DNA from: Tubulanus polymorphus
Taxonomy: Eukaryota; Nemertea; Palaeonemertea; Tubulaniformes; Tubulanidae
DNA: 64,000 nt
NCBI RefSeq assembly: GCF_964204645.1
Contig: NC_134030.1
Location: forward strand, 16,745,110-16,809,109
Direction of reading: 5' to 3'
A model generated the notes under the pieces. It saw only the letters and a program-made list of their open reading frames with translations, made no database searches and was not told the origin of the DNA. A program made the position numbers and the translations under genes. Position 1 is the first letter of the stretch. Every line of letters begins with the position of its first letter. This document shows positions 39,084-49,979 of the stretch, in pieces.

Positions 39084-41305
39084 ATCATCATTATTTGGGT
39101 AGTGTTGTTTTAATATTTTTAATTCATCATCAACTAATGATTTTGATAAGTTATCTAATGAACTATTTAAAAATCTATATGAGTCTATGAATCTTAAGCA
39201 TCCAAATTGGAATGATATATATATATTTTATATATTTTAAATTTATAAGTTGGTATTTTATCTTTTGATCTATTTGAATTTAATCTTTCTATTTCATTAT
39301 TGATTTCTTATATTTGATGACATAACTGTTTGATAAATTAATGTGCATCATATCCTGATAGATTATGAAATATAACTGGTACAAAGTTAATTTTCTTAGC
39401 TTGTAAGTTACAATTCTCATGCGCTGCACCTCTAAACTTTCCATTCAAATGATCATGGTCTCTTACTTTTTTATCTTTATAATTAAATATCTTTTCACAA
39501 TAATAACATTTATCTGCAAACTCAAATGCTTCTTTATCTTCTACTGTCATTATAATTTCTATATTTGTATTCAATAATTTACTAAATCTTATTTCATATT
39601 CAATTAATAAGTTACAAAAATGATTGATAACATTTTCATTTCTATAATTATAATATTCACTTTTAATTAGTTCTGGATAATCAGATTTAATATATAACCC
39701 GAAAGCAGCAGCTGATTGATGAATCTTTTTGATAGTATTTGTTATTAGAGGATCTGAATAATCAATTATATCATTTTCATTAGAATTTAATTTCTTTCTT
39801 TTATAATATATTTCTTTTCTATCTTGATCAGTTAATTCTTTATTTAATGATTCAATATCTCCATATATAACAAATAGTATTTTATTTTTGTAATCATATT
39901 TTTTGAATTCTAATATTTTATCATTTTCATTTGGTAAAACTAATTTACAATAATCATGATTTTCACATAATTGTTTATGATTTAATAATGTACTTTCATT
40001 ACTGAATTTATGTAAACATTTTCTACATAGATATATTTTATTATGGTGATCACTTTCTGTTCTAAAGAATAAATCTATTTGTTTAATCCACATATAATGA
40101 TTCTCATAATATAATATATCTACAACACCATTTGAATCATAATCTTTTGATAGGTATAAAGGTTCTAATGTATAATGTTTTATATTGTTGCCTTTTGTTT
40201 TTGGTAATTTGATTAAATCAAATACATTTATTCTTAAATTATTATCTCTTTCTATTTTTGGGATATTTTTAATTCTAACAGGATACTTATCTATCTTATA
40301 ATTATTTTCAAATGGTTTATAATGAGTTAATCTACAAATATTATCAGTTGCAGGATGTAAGCAACTAATTATTGCCCATAGAAAACATTTATCATCAGAA
40401 TTTTGTACATTTATAACAGCATTAGTTTTAAATGGTAGTTTAATATAACTCGATGCTTCAATATCTGGTTCTTTATAATATGATACATTATTTTCATCTA
40501 TTGGTTTTGATTAAGTTAACTTATTATATTTTGTGTTATAAACATGTAAAGTCATAAATATTATTTCATCAAATATTAAACCAGATCCTTCGAAATATTT
40601 CTCTTCTATTTTAGTTTTTATTTCATTATAACATTTATCTAATTTATCATCTATATGTTGTTTAGATATAATATGTTGTGAATGAGAATTTATATTATAT
40701 ATTGGTTTATCTTCAGATTTTATAAATTTAACTTTAACTGATATGCTAATTTTAGGATATTCAACATCTGTGATTATTTTTATAATATTTTTCATATTTT
40801 CTAAATGTTTTTTATTTTCTTCTAATGTTTTTCCTTCATGAAATTTAAACTCAATAGATGCTGGGCCAATATCACTTTTAAATGCTTCGGTTATCTCTAT
40901 ATCTTTTTTATTATCTAATGAATTAATATAATTTCTTACATCTTCCATGTATGGTCTTTTATTGTTTCATTTATTTCTTATTCTTTTAATTGTTTTATGT
41001 TTCTTATCATTGTCATTATCAGAATAATCTTCACCTAAAATATCATTATTCATATTTCTAATATGACTTTTAGATTTTAAACGTTCATTATAATATCTTT
41101 TATCACTGAATGATTGATTACATGTATCACATTTGTATGTTTCTTTTTCATTCTTTAATTCATCTAATTTAGTTTCTAATATATCATCTTCATATTCTAA
41201 TTTCAATTTATTCTATAAATGTGTTTTAGTTTTATTGTGTCTTGCTTTTTGGGATTTATCTATATTGATTTTACATGTTGAACAGTAGTACTTATTTGCT
41301 TCCAT

Positions 41306-41610
41306 TTTAATACTAATTTTTTTTTTAAATTGATTTTACACATTTTATTCATTTATATTTTATTCATTTATATGTTATTCATGTGTATATATATGAATTA
41401 TTTCAATCACACTTTACTAACACTTTTAATGTTCAAAAATCTAACACATACAAATATAAATATTGAAATATGTTTAAAATATATCTATTTATCTATTCTA
41501 TAAGAGCTCGTTAATTACTCGTTACTTTTTTATTAACACTTTTATATTGAGTAATCTATCAATTTATATGTTATTCATATATATTTTATTCATGTATATA
41601 AATATTTTAA
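41306..41610. other. Leader of the outer Polinton
   Basis: A+T-rich interval between the PolB start and the terminal palindrome. The part 41391-41610 matches 2440-2596 of the left remnant. The inner element has a much shorter leader here (about 79 bases). Confidence 0.6.
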
Positions 41611-41880
41611 GAGTAATAGGGATAATAGGCTTTCAGATTAAAGGTTGAAAGGGCGAGTGAGTAAAAAATGAAAAATATGAAAATAATAATAATTTCTATT
41701 TGAATTAGGAGTGAAACTCATATAAAATGAGAAATAAATTCGAGTGTGCGAGAATTATTTTTCATTTTTCATGAGTTTCGCTACTAATTCAAATAGAAAT
41801 TGCTATTATTTTCATATTTTTCATTTTTTATGAGCTCGACCTTTCGATCTTTGATCTGAAAGCCTATTATCCCTATTACT
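41611..41880. repeat. Terminal palindrome of the outer Polinton (right end)
   Basis: Starts AGTAATAGGGATAATAGGC and ends with the complement; arms of about 130 bases. The outward arm carries GAGCTC. It directly abuts the flank AATAGT, the expected but unpaired target duplication. Confidence 0.85.
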
Positions 41881-42289
41881 AATAGTCCTAATCTGGGCAG
41901 GCTAATATTCTAATATCATTTAAAATTCTAGCAAAGAAACGGATATGATATCAGATGATATCTATGAATTCATTTTCTATACTCGTATATATATTGTCAT
42001 TTTTATAGAAGAAATGGGAAAAGGGGGAGAAGAAAAGAAAGAGGAAAGATTTTAGCGGCGCGCCGGTAGCCCGCTAAAATCATCGTTTCGCCAAAGCAAT
42101 TTTAAATTTAGTAGTGCGCATAAATTCTCATCTTCACCCGTCAAGGGATTCGAACCCACTACGCTAAAGCTGTTCTCCAAACCCCTTGACCTCACGAGTC
42201 GTTGGAGTCGTTACTAGCCGACCAGAATCCGGTCGTACCAATCACAGCGCTTGTAACAAACCGTCAGTTCAAGTTCAAGTTCAAGTTCA
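41881..42289 (-). repeat. Non-coding flank with a tRNA-like (SINE-type) head
   Basis: On the minus strand 42130-42215 contains GGGTTCGAATCCC, a perfect polymerase III B-box, about 45 bases after an A-box-like GTGAGGTCAAGG. The sequence does not fold as a full tRNA as far as I can judge, so a tRNA-derived SINE is more likely than a tRNA gene. The rest of the interval shows nothing clear. Confidence 0.4.
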
Positions 42290-44765
42290 AATTTATTTCA
42301 CAGAAAACATGACAGGCTGTGTACACAGGTTGATAGAAAACAAACAATAACATTTACAATTTTTTTAAACAAAGCAGAATTATAAAAAGAGAGAGAGAAC
42401 AGTAGCTTTCAGTGTGGGCCAAGCAAAGCCTTTAGGCCGCTGTCGCAAGCACCCAGGGAAAAAAAACGAAAGGGAAATGAAATAAAGGGGAAGGAAATGA
42501 AAGTTGATGATTTTTTATAATTTCAGGAGAGTTTATATGAGTAAGCTAGAGGGTTCAGGAGAGTGAGCAATTATAACAATTAGGGTTATTACATTGATGG
42601 ATATCATTGTAGGCGGAGAGGTGAGATATGGTCTGAGTTTACATTTTAAATTTTGAAAGAATGTTTTGAGGTGAATTTTGATGCGGGGTTGGCGGTGTTT
42701 GTTTCGAAAATAAAGAATGTGCGTGGTCTAAATATATGCTTTTTCTGATGTTGACTGAAGGAGATAAGTTTTCCGCGGTGAAGTAATTAGAAAAGTAATG
42801 GGGTGAAGATTTGATGGTGTTTTGAATAAAAAGTGCAGTTTTAAGGATGAGGACATCATTGATTTTGAGGATTTCAAGATTTTTAAAAAGTAGAGAGAAA
42901 GTAAATTTTGTGTGTCTAGGATGTTTTTAGTTTTGTTTATGATACCAGTAATTTGTGAAATTTTCTTGTGTATTTTGTCGATATGTGGTTTCCAGTTCAG
43001 ATTTTCATGTATTGTCAAGCCGAGGAAATCTATTTGTTTTACTCTTTCAAGTTCAAAGTTGCCTATTTTGATTTGTTGTATGTGGTTTATGAATGGTCTT
43101 CTCTGATAATTATGAAATATGATATATTTAGTTTTGTTTAGATTAGGGGTAAGTTTATTAGCGATAAGCCAGTCATTCAATATGTTTAGGTCATAATTAA
43201 TATACTGTATGAGTGTGTTGAGGTGTGTATGAGAAGCAATGCAATTTGTATCGTCAGCGAATAATATGTACTTCATGTTTACCGTGGAGGCATAGATATC
43301 ATTGATGTAAATTAGAAAGAGAAGTAGACCTAGGATGGAACCCTGGGGTACACCGATGTTTGAGGATAATGTAGAGGAGTTGTAGGATTTGTACGAAACG
43401 TATTGTTGACGATTAGAAAGATATGAGGAAAACCAATCTCTTGCTATTCCTCGGATGCCGTAATGTTCAAGTTTATCTAGTAGTATATCGTGGTTAAGAG
43501 TGTCAAAAGCCTTCGAAAGGTCCAGGAAAATGCTTATTGTCCATTCATTGTTATTTAGTGAGTTAGAAATTCTGTCTATGAGTTTGAGTATTGCATGTTC
43601 GTTTGAATGGCTGTGTCGGAAACCATATTGGTTAGGAAAAAAGGTGTTTGTCAATGAATTTAGATAGTCGTTTATGTACAAGTTTTTCGTAGATTTTGGA
43701 AAGTGAATTTAGTAGTGAAATGGGTCGATAATTTTCGATCAGGTTTATGTCACCTTTTTATGTAAAGGTGTTATTTTAGCTATTTTAAGTAAATCGGGGA
43801 ATTTGCCTGTTGAGAAGGATTGATTTAAAAGGCAAGTTAGAGGGTATGATATGTGGTTGATGATTCCCTGTAGGGTGTATGTGGAAATGTTGTCATGACC
43901 ACTTGAGTGTTTTGTTTTGAGATTATTTATAGTTTCTATGACTTCTCTTTCGCACACTGGCATGAGGAAGATGTTAGAGTCGGATCTAGGTAAATTGTTC
44001 AGTGTTGGTAGTGTTGGTAGTGTTGAGAAGGCATTTGAGATAAGGGAAGTTCATTTGCTAGATGTTCACCAATTTGATTGAAGTGATTGTTAAAAGAGTT
44101 GGCAATTTTGATTGGGTCGGTAGTCTTAATGTTGTTAATTTTGAATGAGTGTGTAATGTCTTGTTTATTATTAGTTTTCCCGATTACTTCCCTCAGGATT
44201 TTCCAGGTGTCTTTTATGTTGCCGTTTGCCATTTTTAAGGATTCTTGGTAGTGAAGTTTTTTGGAAAGTCTAATGATTGAGTTAAGTTTGTTTCTGTATG
44301 TTTTGAAGTTGTGTAGTTCGATAGCACGTAGGATTTCATTTTTTATAGACATTAGGTGTATGTATTTTTTATCTTTGTTCTGGATCGATTGAATTATGCC
44401 TTTAGTTATCCATGGGCTTCTTGGTGTGTTGTATTTGTTTCGTTTCAGTTTTTTTGAAGTGGTTTCTGAATTAATTATTGTGCTTAAGGTCGCTGAAAAT
44501 GATTCGAATGTTTCGTTTATTGAAAGGTTCTTGTTTAGGAGTGTTGGGAAGTCAATATCGCTGAGTTTATCACATATATTGTTAAATCCTTGTTCACTGA
44601 TAAAATTTTTTGTGTACGTTTGTTTACTATTGGGTTTTTGTTTTGTTCTGTGACTACACGCAAAAGTGATAAAATGGTCCGAGAGTGGTGTTGTAAGGAT
44701 GCCCGAGTAATAGTTATGTGAGTTAGTAAATATGTTGTCAATTAGAGTGGCAATTAGAGTAGACT
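42290..44765 (-). mobile_element. Non-LTR retrotransposon (LINE), 5'-truncated
   Basis: On the minus strand, the end of an APE-type endonuclease (LIDNIFTNS...LTTPLSDHF) is followed by a reverse transcriptase. The 3' end is a short run of TTGAAC repeats (complement near 42270-42292), typical of LINE clades with repeat tails. The 5' part of the endonuclease is missing. Clade (Jockey/CR1/L2-like) not settled. Confidence 0.85.
42728..44765 (-). pseudogene. LINE endonuclease/reverse transcriptase remnant
   Basis: Open segments 43999-44352, 43745-43963 and 42728-43681. The last carries the core: FPNQYGFRHSHSNEHAI, SIFLDLSKAFDTLNHDIL, GVPQGSILG and the catalytic YILFADD, then LGLTIHENLNWKPHI. A one-base shift lies between 43745 and 43681 (KKVT, then INLIENYRP read in another frame) and further shifts lie upstream. 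Retained similarity is high, so the insertion is fairly young. Confidence 0.85.
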
Positions 44766-44785
44766 TATAATGGTTTTCCCGTTAA

Positions 44786-45139
44786 ATGGACCAATCAGCG
44801 AACGTTTTACCGAACAAGGAAGTATTTCGCAAATCGATATATGACGTCATGCGCAACAGCGCCAGTAATGAAATCACGCTTCGTGAGGCCAGGGGGCTGG
44901 TGGAAGCGAGTTCGGGAGTGATACTGGACCCCTGGCAAGCGAGGATGATATATTCTCAGATGGCACGATTCCTATTCGGCACGCAACACCGGTACGCCAT
45001 ATGGTGCTGCCGCGTAGTGGAAACTTTCATACTTGAGCGCAAATCAATATGGCGCGTCGGTCGAATCGAGAGGCTTGTAATCGCAGTTATTTTGCCCTGG
45101 TTTCATCGTATCGAATGTTGTTCGTCAGACCAATGGTAA
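44786..45139 (+). CDS. Hypothetical ORF with weak DEK-C-like start
   Basis: 117 codons, with a base composition richer in G+C than the Polintons. Residues 11-50 (VFRKSIYDVMRNSASNEITLREARGLVEAS in part) resemble the small helical DEK C-terminal-type domain (...I...ILR.A...eiT.r.vR..lE...G). The second half does not look like protein. It may be a single exon with a donor near 44988 (CACCGGTACG). No neighbour supports it. Confidence 0.25.
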   Translation: MDQSANVLPNKEVFRKSIYDVMRNSASNEITLREARGLVEASSGVILDPWQARMIYSQMARFLFGTQHRYAIWCCRVVETFILERKSIWRVGRIERLVIAVILPWFHRIECCSSDQW

Positions 45140-45253
45140 GTGACAATTTTGAAGGAAAAATCGGCCTTATGTAAATGTACATGCTCTCAGAGCATGTACG
45201 AGAGCATGTACATTGTCAAAACGTCGCACTGAGAGTCTCAGTAGGAATAGGAA

Positions 45254-46070
45254 CCTTATTTTTAATATTCTTCACAGCTATGGCAAGTTGCATATCAAAT
45301 GAAAGATAAGGAAATACTTATTTAGAACAGAAAAAACTTTAAGATCGGTGGGTAGGTTAACAAGTTACGGATTGTTGAAGTATCCATGACAACTCGATCA
45401 TTCTGCCAAAACCTATTTTGGTTCGATGTTGGGGGGTTATGAAGCTGTATATGGTCTACTACACCGTGTAATATATCATATTAAAGGTATTTTGAAGGGG
45501 GATAGCTTCATTTATGAAAAAACTAACATATATTAGGCCTTACAAACATTGAGAGCCATTTATTATGATTTATGGATCTTTTGTTTGTTGGTGCGAAACT
45601 GATGTCGAAAAATTATCAATTCATTCTTTTGCCACAAACGTTTTTTTCAGTAATGGCTAATGCTGACCCTCGCTCCAAAGGTTTACTTACCAATTGTCTC
45701 AATTGCCTACCTATACTTTTACATTATTATTAACCTATAAATCCATAGTACCCAGGTCTTAACCCGCTAAACACAAGGTAATTTCACGCGTTTTTGAGAA
45801 GAGTGAGGACGTACAGCTTTTGATGACAAGTTTCATTGTTTTGACGAATAATGAGGTAAAGGTAAGAAAAAAATCATGATATACTTACCATTTAATAAAT
45901 CAGCCAAGTGATAATCCAGATAATCCACAAGTAATACTAACATGGTAAATTGTTTAATGCACAGTTCAGTTCCAATTCAATGATTCCGTAACGAAAAATA
46001 GTTTTTATGTACATATATATGAGTTAACTAATTATTGTTCAATTCGCATATTTCCTTCTTTGATTTCATT
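45254..46070. other. 3' non-coding part of the TIR transposon
   Basis: Between the left TIR and the transposase stop. No open frame or repeat of note. Confidence 0.5.
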
Positions 46071-48940
46071 TTAAATGTTTTCCACGTATAAATCATCGTC
46101 ATTATCATACAGGATGTTGAACCACTGTGGATAACCGGGCACAGATGAAATTATAGTTGCCAAATAATCTTCTACGTGGCCTTCGTCATTTGGTAAGTCT
46201 TCATCTTTTACCAACATTGTGTGCCGAATGCGTTTGCCGATCATGCTATTTGGTGAGGGAGTATTGATTTCGATTTCATATGCATTGGTAATCAGTTTCT
46301 TCACATTAGCTGACAACTCTTCAATGGACAGGTTTCGTCTTTTGTTATCGTGAGTCTTCACCGAAAAACAGTATAAGGTGGCATCGGATACTTCTTGTTT
46401 GAGAACCTGTTGACGAAATCGAATCTGAGCTTTTAGTGCCATTTCACGATCTCCCTTTGTTTTCAGCACCTTAGTTATCATATTCTGCACCTGCTCAACA
46501 CTTTGCCATAAACCATAGAAGAGGATGTCTCTGGTAATTAATTCTTTTTCTTTCAGTTGTTTTTCTTGCTTTCTTTTTTCATCTCTGATTTGTCGCTCCT
46601 GGTTCTCTCTACGCTGTTTAATTATTTCTTCTCGTCTTTGCTGGTTTTTAATTTTGATTTTCTTGCTGTTCTTCGTTGCAGATCTTATGAGTTCATGTTG
46701 TTCCTGTGTTGTTTTGCTGTTCAGCCATTCTGTCGTATTATTGAGTGAAAACATGATATATGCCTCCATGCTGATGTGTTTCATATTGGGCTTACAACGT
46801 AGCAAGTTATCTGTATAAGCAAATACCCTTTCGGCAAACTTGTTGTGTTTTTGCACCGATTTTGTGACGTCTAGACTCACTGGAGTTGTTGTAGTACATT
46901 CCGCCCTCTAAAAACTGCATATAATGCTTGCTGAGGAGTTTCGAGATAGCAGGTAAAGAAACTGAGAGAATAACCTCACATTCGGTATCGTAGGTTGACG
47001 GCTGGATAAGGTAATCATAAACGGCGTCCATTTTAAGTTTTTCATCATCAAAGGGTTTCATTTTTCCGGTCATGAATTCTGCTGTGCTGGTACTTGCCCT
47101 TTGTAGAAATTGAATTAATTCAGTGATGTATTTTGTAAGTTCTAATATATGAATCTGTCTGTCTTCGATTACCCTCCAAAGGGGAGCAGTTACTAGTTTG
47201 CTGATCAATCCTAAGGCTTTGCAGCCTGCGATATTTTCGTTGATTTTGAGATCAGCGAGGTCAGATCTTTGGAGTCGATTTTTTGAGCCAGTTGATTGAA
47301 GATATTCAGTCATCTTTTTGTGTAGGAAATACACAAAACCTCCATTGAAGAATATAATATTGAATCTGTTGCCTCTAAATGGTACTATAGGTATTGACCG
47401 CATTCCGTTGTCTTTTAAGAAATCATCTACGAAAATCTTGAATTGCCCATACGCCCCAGACTTCTCATCTCTGCCACGAGAAAAAGCTTTCGCTGCTGTC
47501 CGTATTAAACGGATGACTCCAGGTTCATTTGGTTGGATTATTTGTGGGCCACATGTTAATTTATCTGGTGTTTTGGTATTTTCCAGTTCCATGATTGTTG
47601 TTTGAGTGACTTCAGCAACTTGAACAAAGCTGTGAAGTCCACAGAAGAAATTGTTTAGAGTTTCGATCGGTTTTCTGTCATCCGATGAAAGAGAATCCCA
47701 GTTACTGACCACGACAGGTAAAATATTCTTCCGGTAATTTTCTAGAAGTTCATGCCATTTTAATTCTGTTGCTGCTCTATCAGACATAGTATTCCTGATG
47801 TTACTTAATACTAGTTTTCCAGCGTTGTTGTTGGTTGCCGTACTCTGATCGTCTATATCTTGGAGGACTCCTTGGAATGCATAAAATGTGTCATTGGCTG
47901 ATTTTGTTGCCAGGTCTCTGACACCAAGAACCCAGTATCGTTGATCAGAGTCAGTTGCGTGATATCCGATATACTTTTCTCCAAATTTTGATGTTTCATC
48001 CGAGTACAGGGTAGTTTGAGATTTAGTCGAGAATTCTTCGCTTAGCTGTTTTTGTGAGAGCCCGAGTCGTTCAATGTTCATATTTCGAATTGTTTTTTCA
48101 GATGGTAATTTTGATGGAGTTTTATCGATGAATTGTAAACAGGCGGTTATGACTGGTCCGATATGGGTGATACCTACGTGTTCCTTCAATAGTTTGTATA
48201 TCAGTTGCCGAAATTTGGATGAAAAGCAGTTACTTTCCAGATCGTATGTTTTCACTGTGTCTTCATTGAATTCTTTGATTTGATCTTCTAGTTTCTTGAT
48301 TTTTTTCCGCGAGCTGTAAATTTTCTTCTTTCAGTTTTTCATTTTCTGATATAGCATTATCGAGGATTTCGTTTTGTATGATTGGTACAGTTGTTTCATT
48401 CGCATTCTTTGTATATTTACAACGATAGTATTGTTCCCGTGCGGCTGTTCTTTTTAGGGTTGACTTAGTTGACTGTAATCTGTATGTTAGGGACTTGTTT
48501 TCGTTTTCATAGATAGTGAGTTTCTTAACTGATTCATTTAGTTTCTCCTGTGTATTCAAACTTGATTGACGGGTTGAACATGGTAAGATTTTTTCTGATG
48601 ATGACACAGTGGTTGATGATGGGAATGATGCTGATGGGGCTATACCTGATGTGGTTGACGCTGATGGTGGAAGTTTGAATTCTTTTTCTAACCAGTCTTC
48701 ATACTCTAATTGATTTCCGACGCGATGTAAACTTTTTGCTCTGTCACTGTTCGATTTTATTAGTCTACGAATGGACGATTCTAAACTCTTGGTTGAACAC
48801 TGGTTAGCAGATGGAATCGTGTTCTGAATGTACAGTAGTGTAGTGTTGATTTTGCCATGATCTTTATAATGTTTGATAATGTCGTGAATTTTCAAAGCAC
48901 GGCCGGTATCCATATTACTGAAAAAAAGATAAAAGATCAT
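46071..48940 (-). pseudogene. DDE transposase with C(2)H motif, two frameshifts
   Basis: Three open pieces (48263-48940, 46807-48255, 46071-46880) form one protein of about 970 residues. Piece 1 has a Ser/Thr-rich linker and a coiled coil. Piece 2 has a first acid in LYSDETSKFG, a second in MSDRAATELKWHELL, and NFFCGLH, the C(2)H signature described by Yuan and Wessler for many cut-and-paste families. Piece 3 carries the probable third acid in KFAERVF and a long basic helix. The first break lies in a run of seven A (complement near 48300); the second lies near 46890. I recall similar proteins in cnidarian and mollusc genomes but cannot name the superfamily. Confidence 0.7.
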
Positions 48941-49941
48941 TTATTAATATTTTCATCGTTTTTGTTTTTTATTTGGCACTGCTCATAGTATTTTTCTTTT
49001 TGGTTTGTTCGAAGGGCTTGTATAAGAATAATGTTTCCAGTCTTCAAGTCAATTTTATTAATCGTAGAAACACTTAGGCCTGATTAATTTGGTCTCAACA
49101 TGATTTGTATTAATGCCTAATTTCCTCGTAATTTCACTTTCTTGTGATATGATATAAATTTAAGAATGTCTGTAAATTTGTATATGTTTGAATATTATAT
49201 GTATGTGAAATAAAAGTGTGAGCTTGGGAGATTCAGAATGTGTAATTTGGTGGCTCTTTGTTTGAGTAATATCTGTGTGAATATTCCTGGAAATGTCAAA
49301 ATCCACGTGCAATTGTTTACGTTTGACGCGCCTATTATATTGATCGCGCGGCACCGACCGGCCTGTCAATATTGGCTTCGCGGAAAAATGCGCGACATTG
49401 GAACTTAAATTTGTTTCATTCGATGACTAAAAAACAATACAAAGATCAATATTTTTTGTGAAGTTTTAGCGAGGAAATATTAATTTCATTCAATTTTTCA
49501 TCTTAATTCCGAAAATAGTAGTGCAAAATGTACTCACCGTTCGTTGATGACCTATTTCTTGCATTGATTTTTGACGATTCGTTAAAATATCAGCCTAGAT
49601 TAGCAGACGCGTCATCTTTAACCTTGACATGTCAAAATATTTTCCCAGAATCCCTTTCGTAACATGCCTGAACCAATGGAATTGCCGTCGATTAAAAACG
49701 TAAACAAACAAAATGGCCGACAATGTGCGCGATCGACGTGGAATTTACCTTGTGTTTAACGGACTATAAATCTTAATAAAAGGAATACAAACGATTTGTG
49801 TACATTTAGACCGTAAGTTAAGATTGTATTCTATGATTAGTGACCTTTATTTTCATACAAATCTGGATAAACAGCCGGATGGAGACGGATTAAAATTTGG
49901 TCTCGCTCCATACTGGCAGAATATAAATCCAATATGGCGGA
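48941..49941. other. 5' non-coding part of the TIR transposon
   Basis: About 1 kb between the transposase start and the right TIR. It contains AAATGGCCGAC (49711) and AATATGGCGGAC (49931), which resemble YY1 sites. No coding region is seen; the small open frame at 49160-49369 has no motif. Confidence 0.45.
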
Positions 49942-49979
49942 CATCGGTTCCTATTCCTAGTCTCAGTGCGACGTTTTGA

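Larger units (their letters stand above)
38371..41305 (-). pseudogene. polB: PolB N-terminal and central part of the outer Polinton
   Basis: Start at 41305; open pieces at 40967-41206, 40511-40948, 39338-40093 and 38369-38653. It keeps the fingers, exonuclease I (here DIES instead of DFES), the embedded zinc motif, exonuclease II (HNLSGYDAH) and motif C (YFDTDS). Residues equivalent to about 744-1130 of the intact polymerase, with exonuclease III and motifs A and B, are deleted and replaced by 38683-39083. At 38371 the gene is cut by the inner element in the K-x-Y motif. Confidence 0.85.
17363..41880 (-). mobile_element. Outer Polinton, split by the inner one (parts 17363-20229 and 38371-41880)
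   Basis: The PolB gene starts at 41305 on the minus strand, runs to 38371, and resumes at 20229 after the inserted inner element. It is followed by the small OB-like gene, minor capsid gene, 104-aa gene, 73-aa gene, 140-aa gene and the start of the 144-aa gene, where the element is truncated at about 17363. Its right end is the terminal palindrome 41611-41880. The distal half (capsid, integrase, ATPase side) is lost. Its polymerase also has an internal deletion filled by foreign sequence. Confidence 0.85.
45216..49979 (-). mobile_element. Autonomous-type TIR DNA transposon, 4.8 kb
   Basis: The ends are inverted repeats of about 35 bases: TCAAAACGTCGCACTGAGA at 45216 and its complement ending at 49979, both continuing into GGAATAGGAACC after a small length difference (left TIR 45216-45253, right 49942-49979). 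The only gene is a minus-strand DDE transposase. No clear target duplication was found, so the superfamily stays open. Confidence 0.75.

Noticed and set aside
42130-42215. A tRNA gene on the minus strand
   Set aside because: The B-box is perfect but I cannot build a full cloverleaf or a matching acceptor stem; kept as SINE-like.
46525-46818. Plus-strand open frames rich in Ser/Phe/Leu
   Set aside because: Shadow of the charged helix of the minus-strand transposase.
48263-48310. Programmed -1 frameshift at the run of seven A in the TIR-transposon transposase
   Set aside because: A second, unrelated shift near 46890 has no slippery run, so ordinary decay or sequencing error is more likely.
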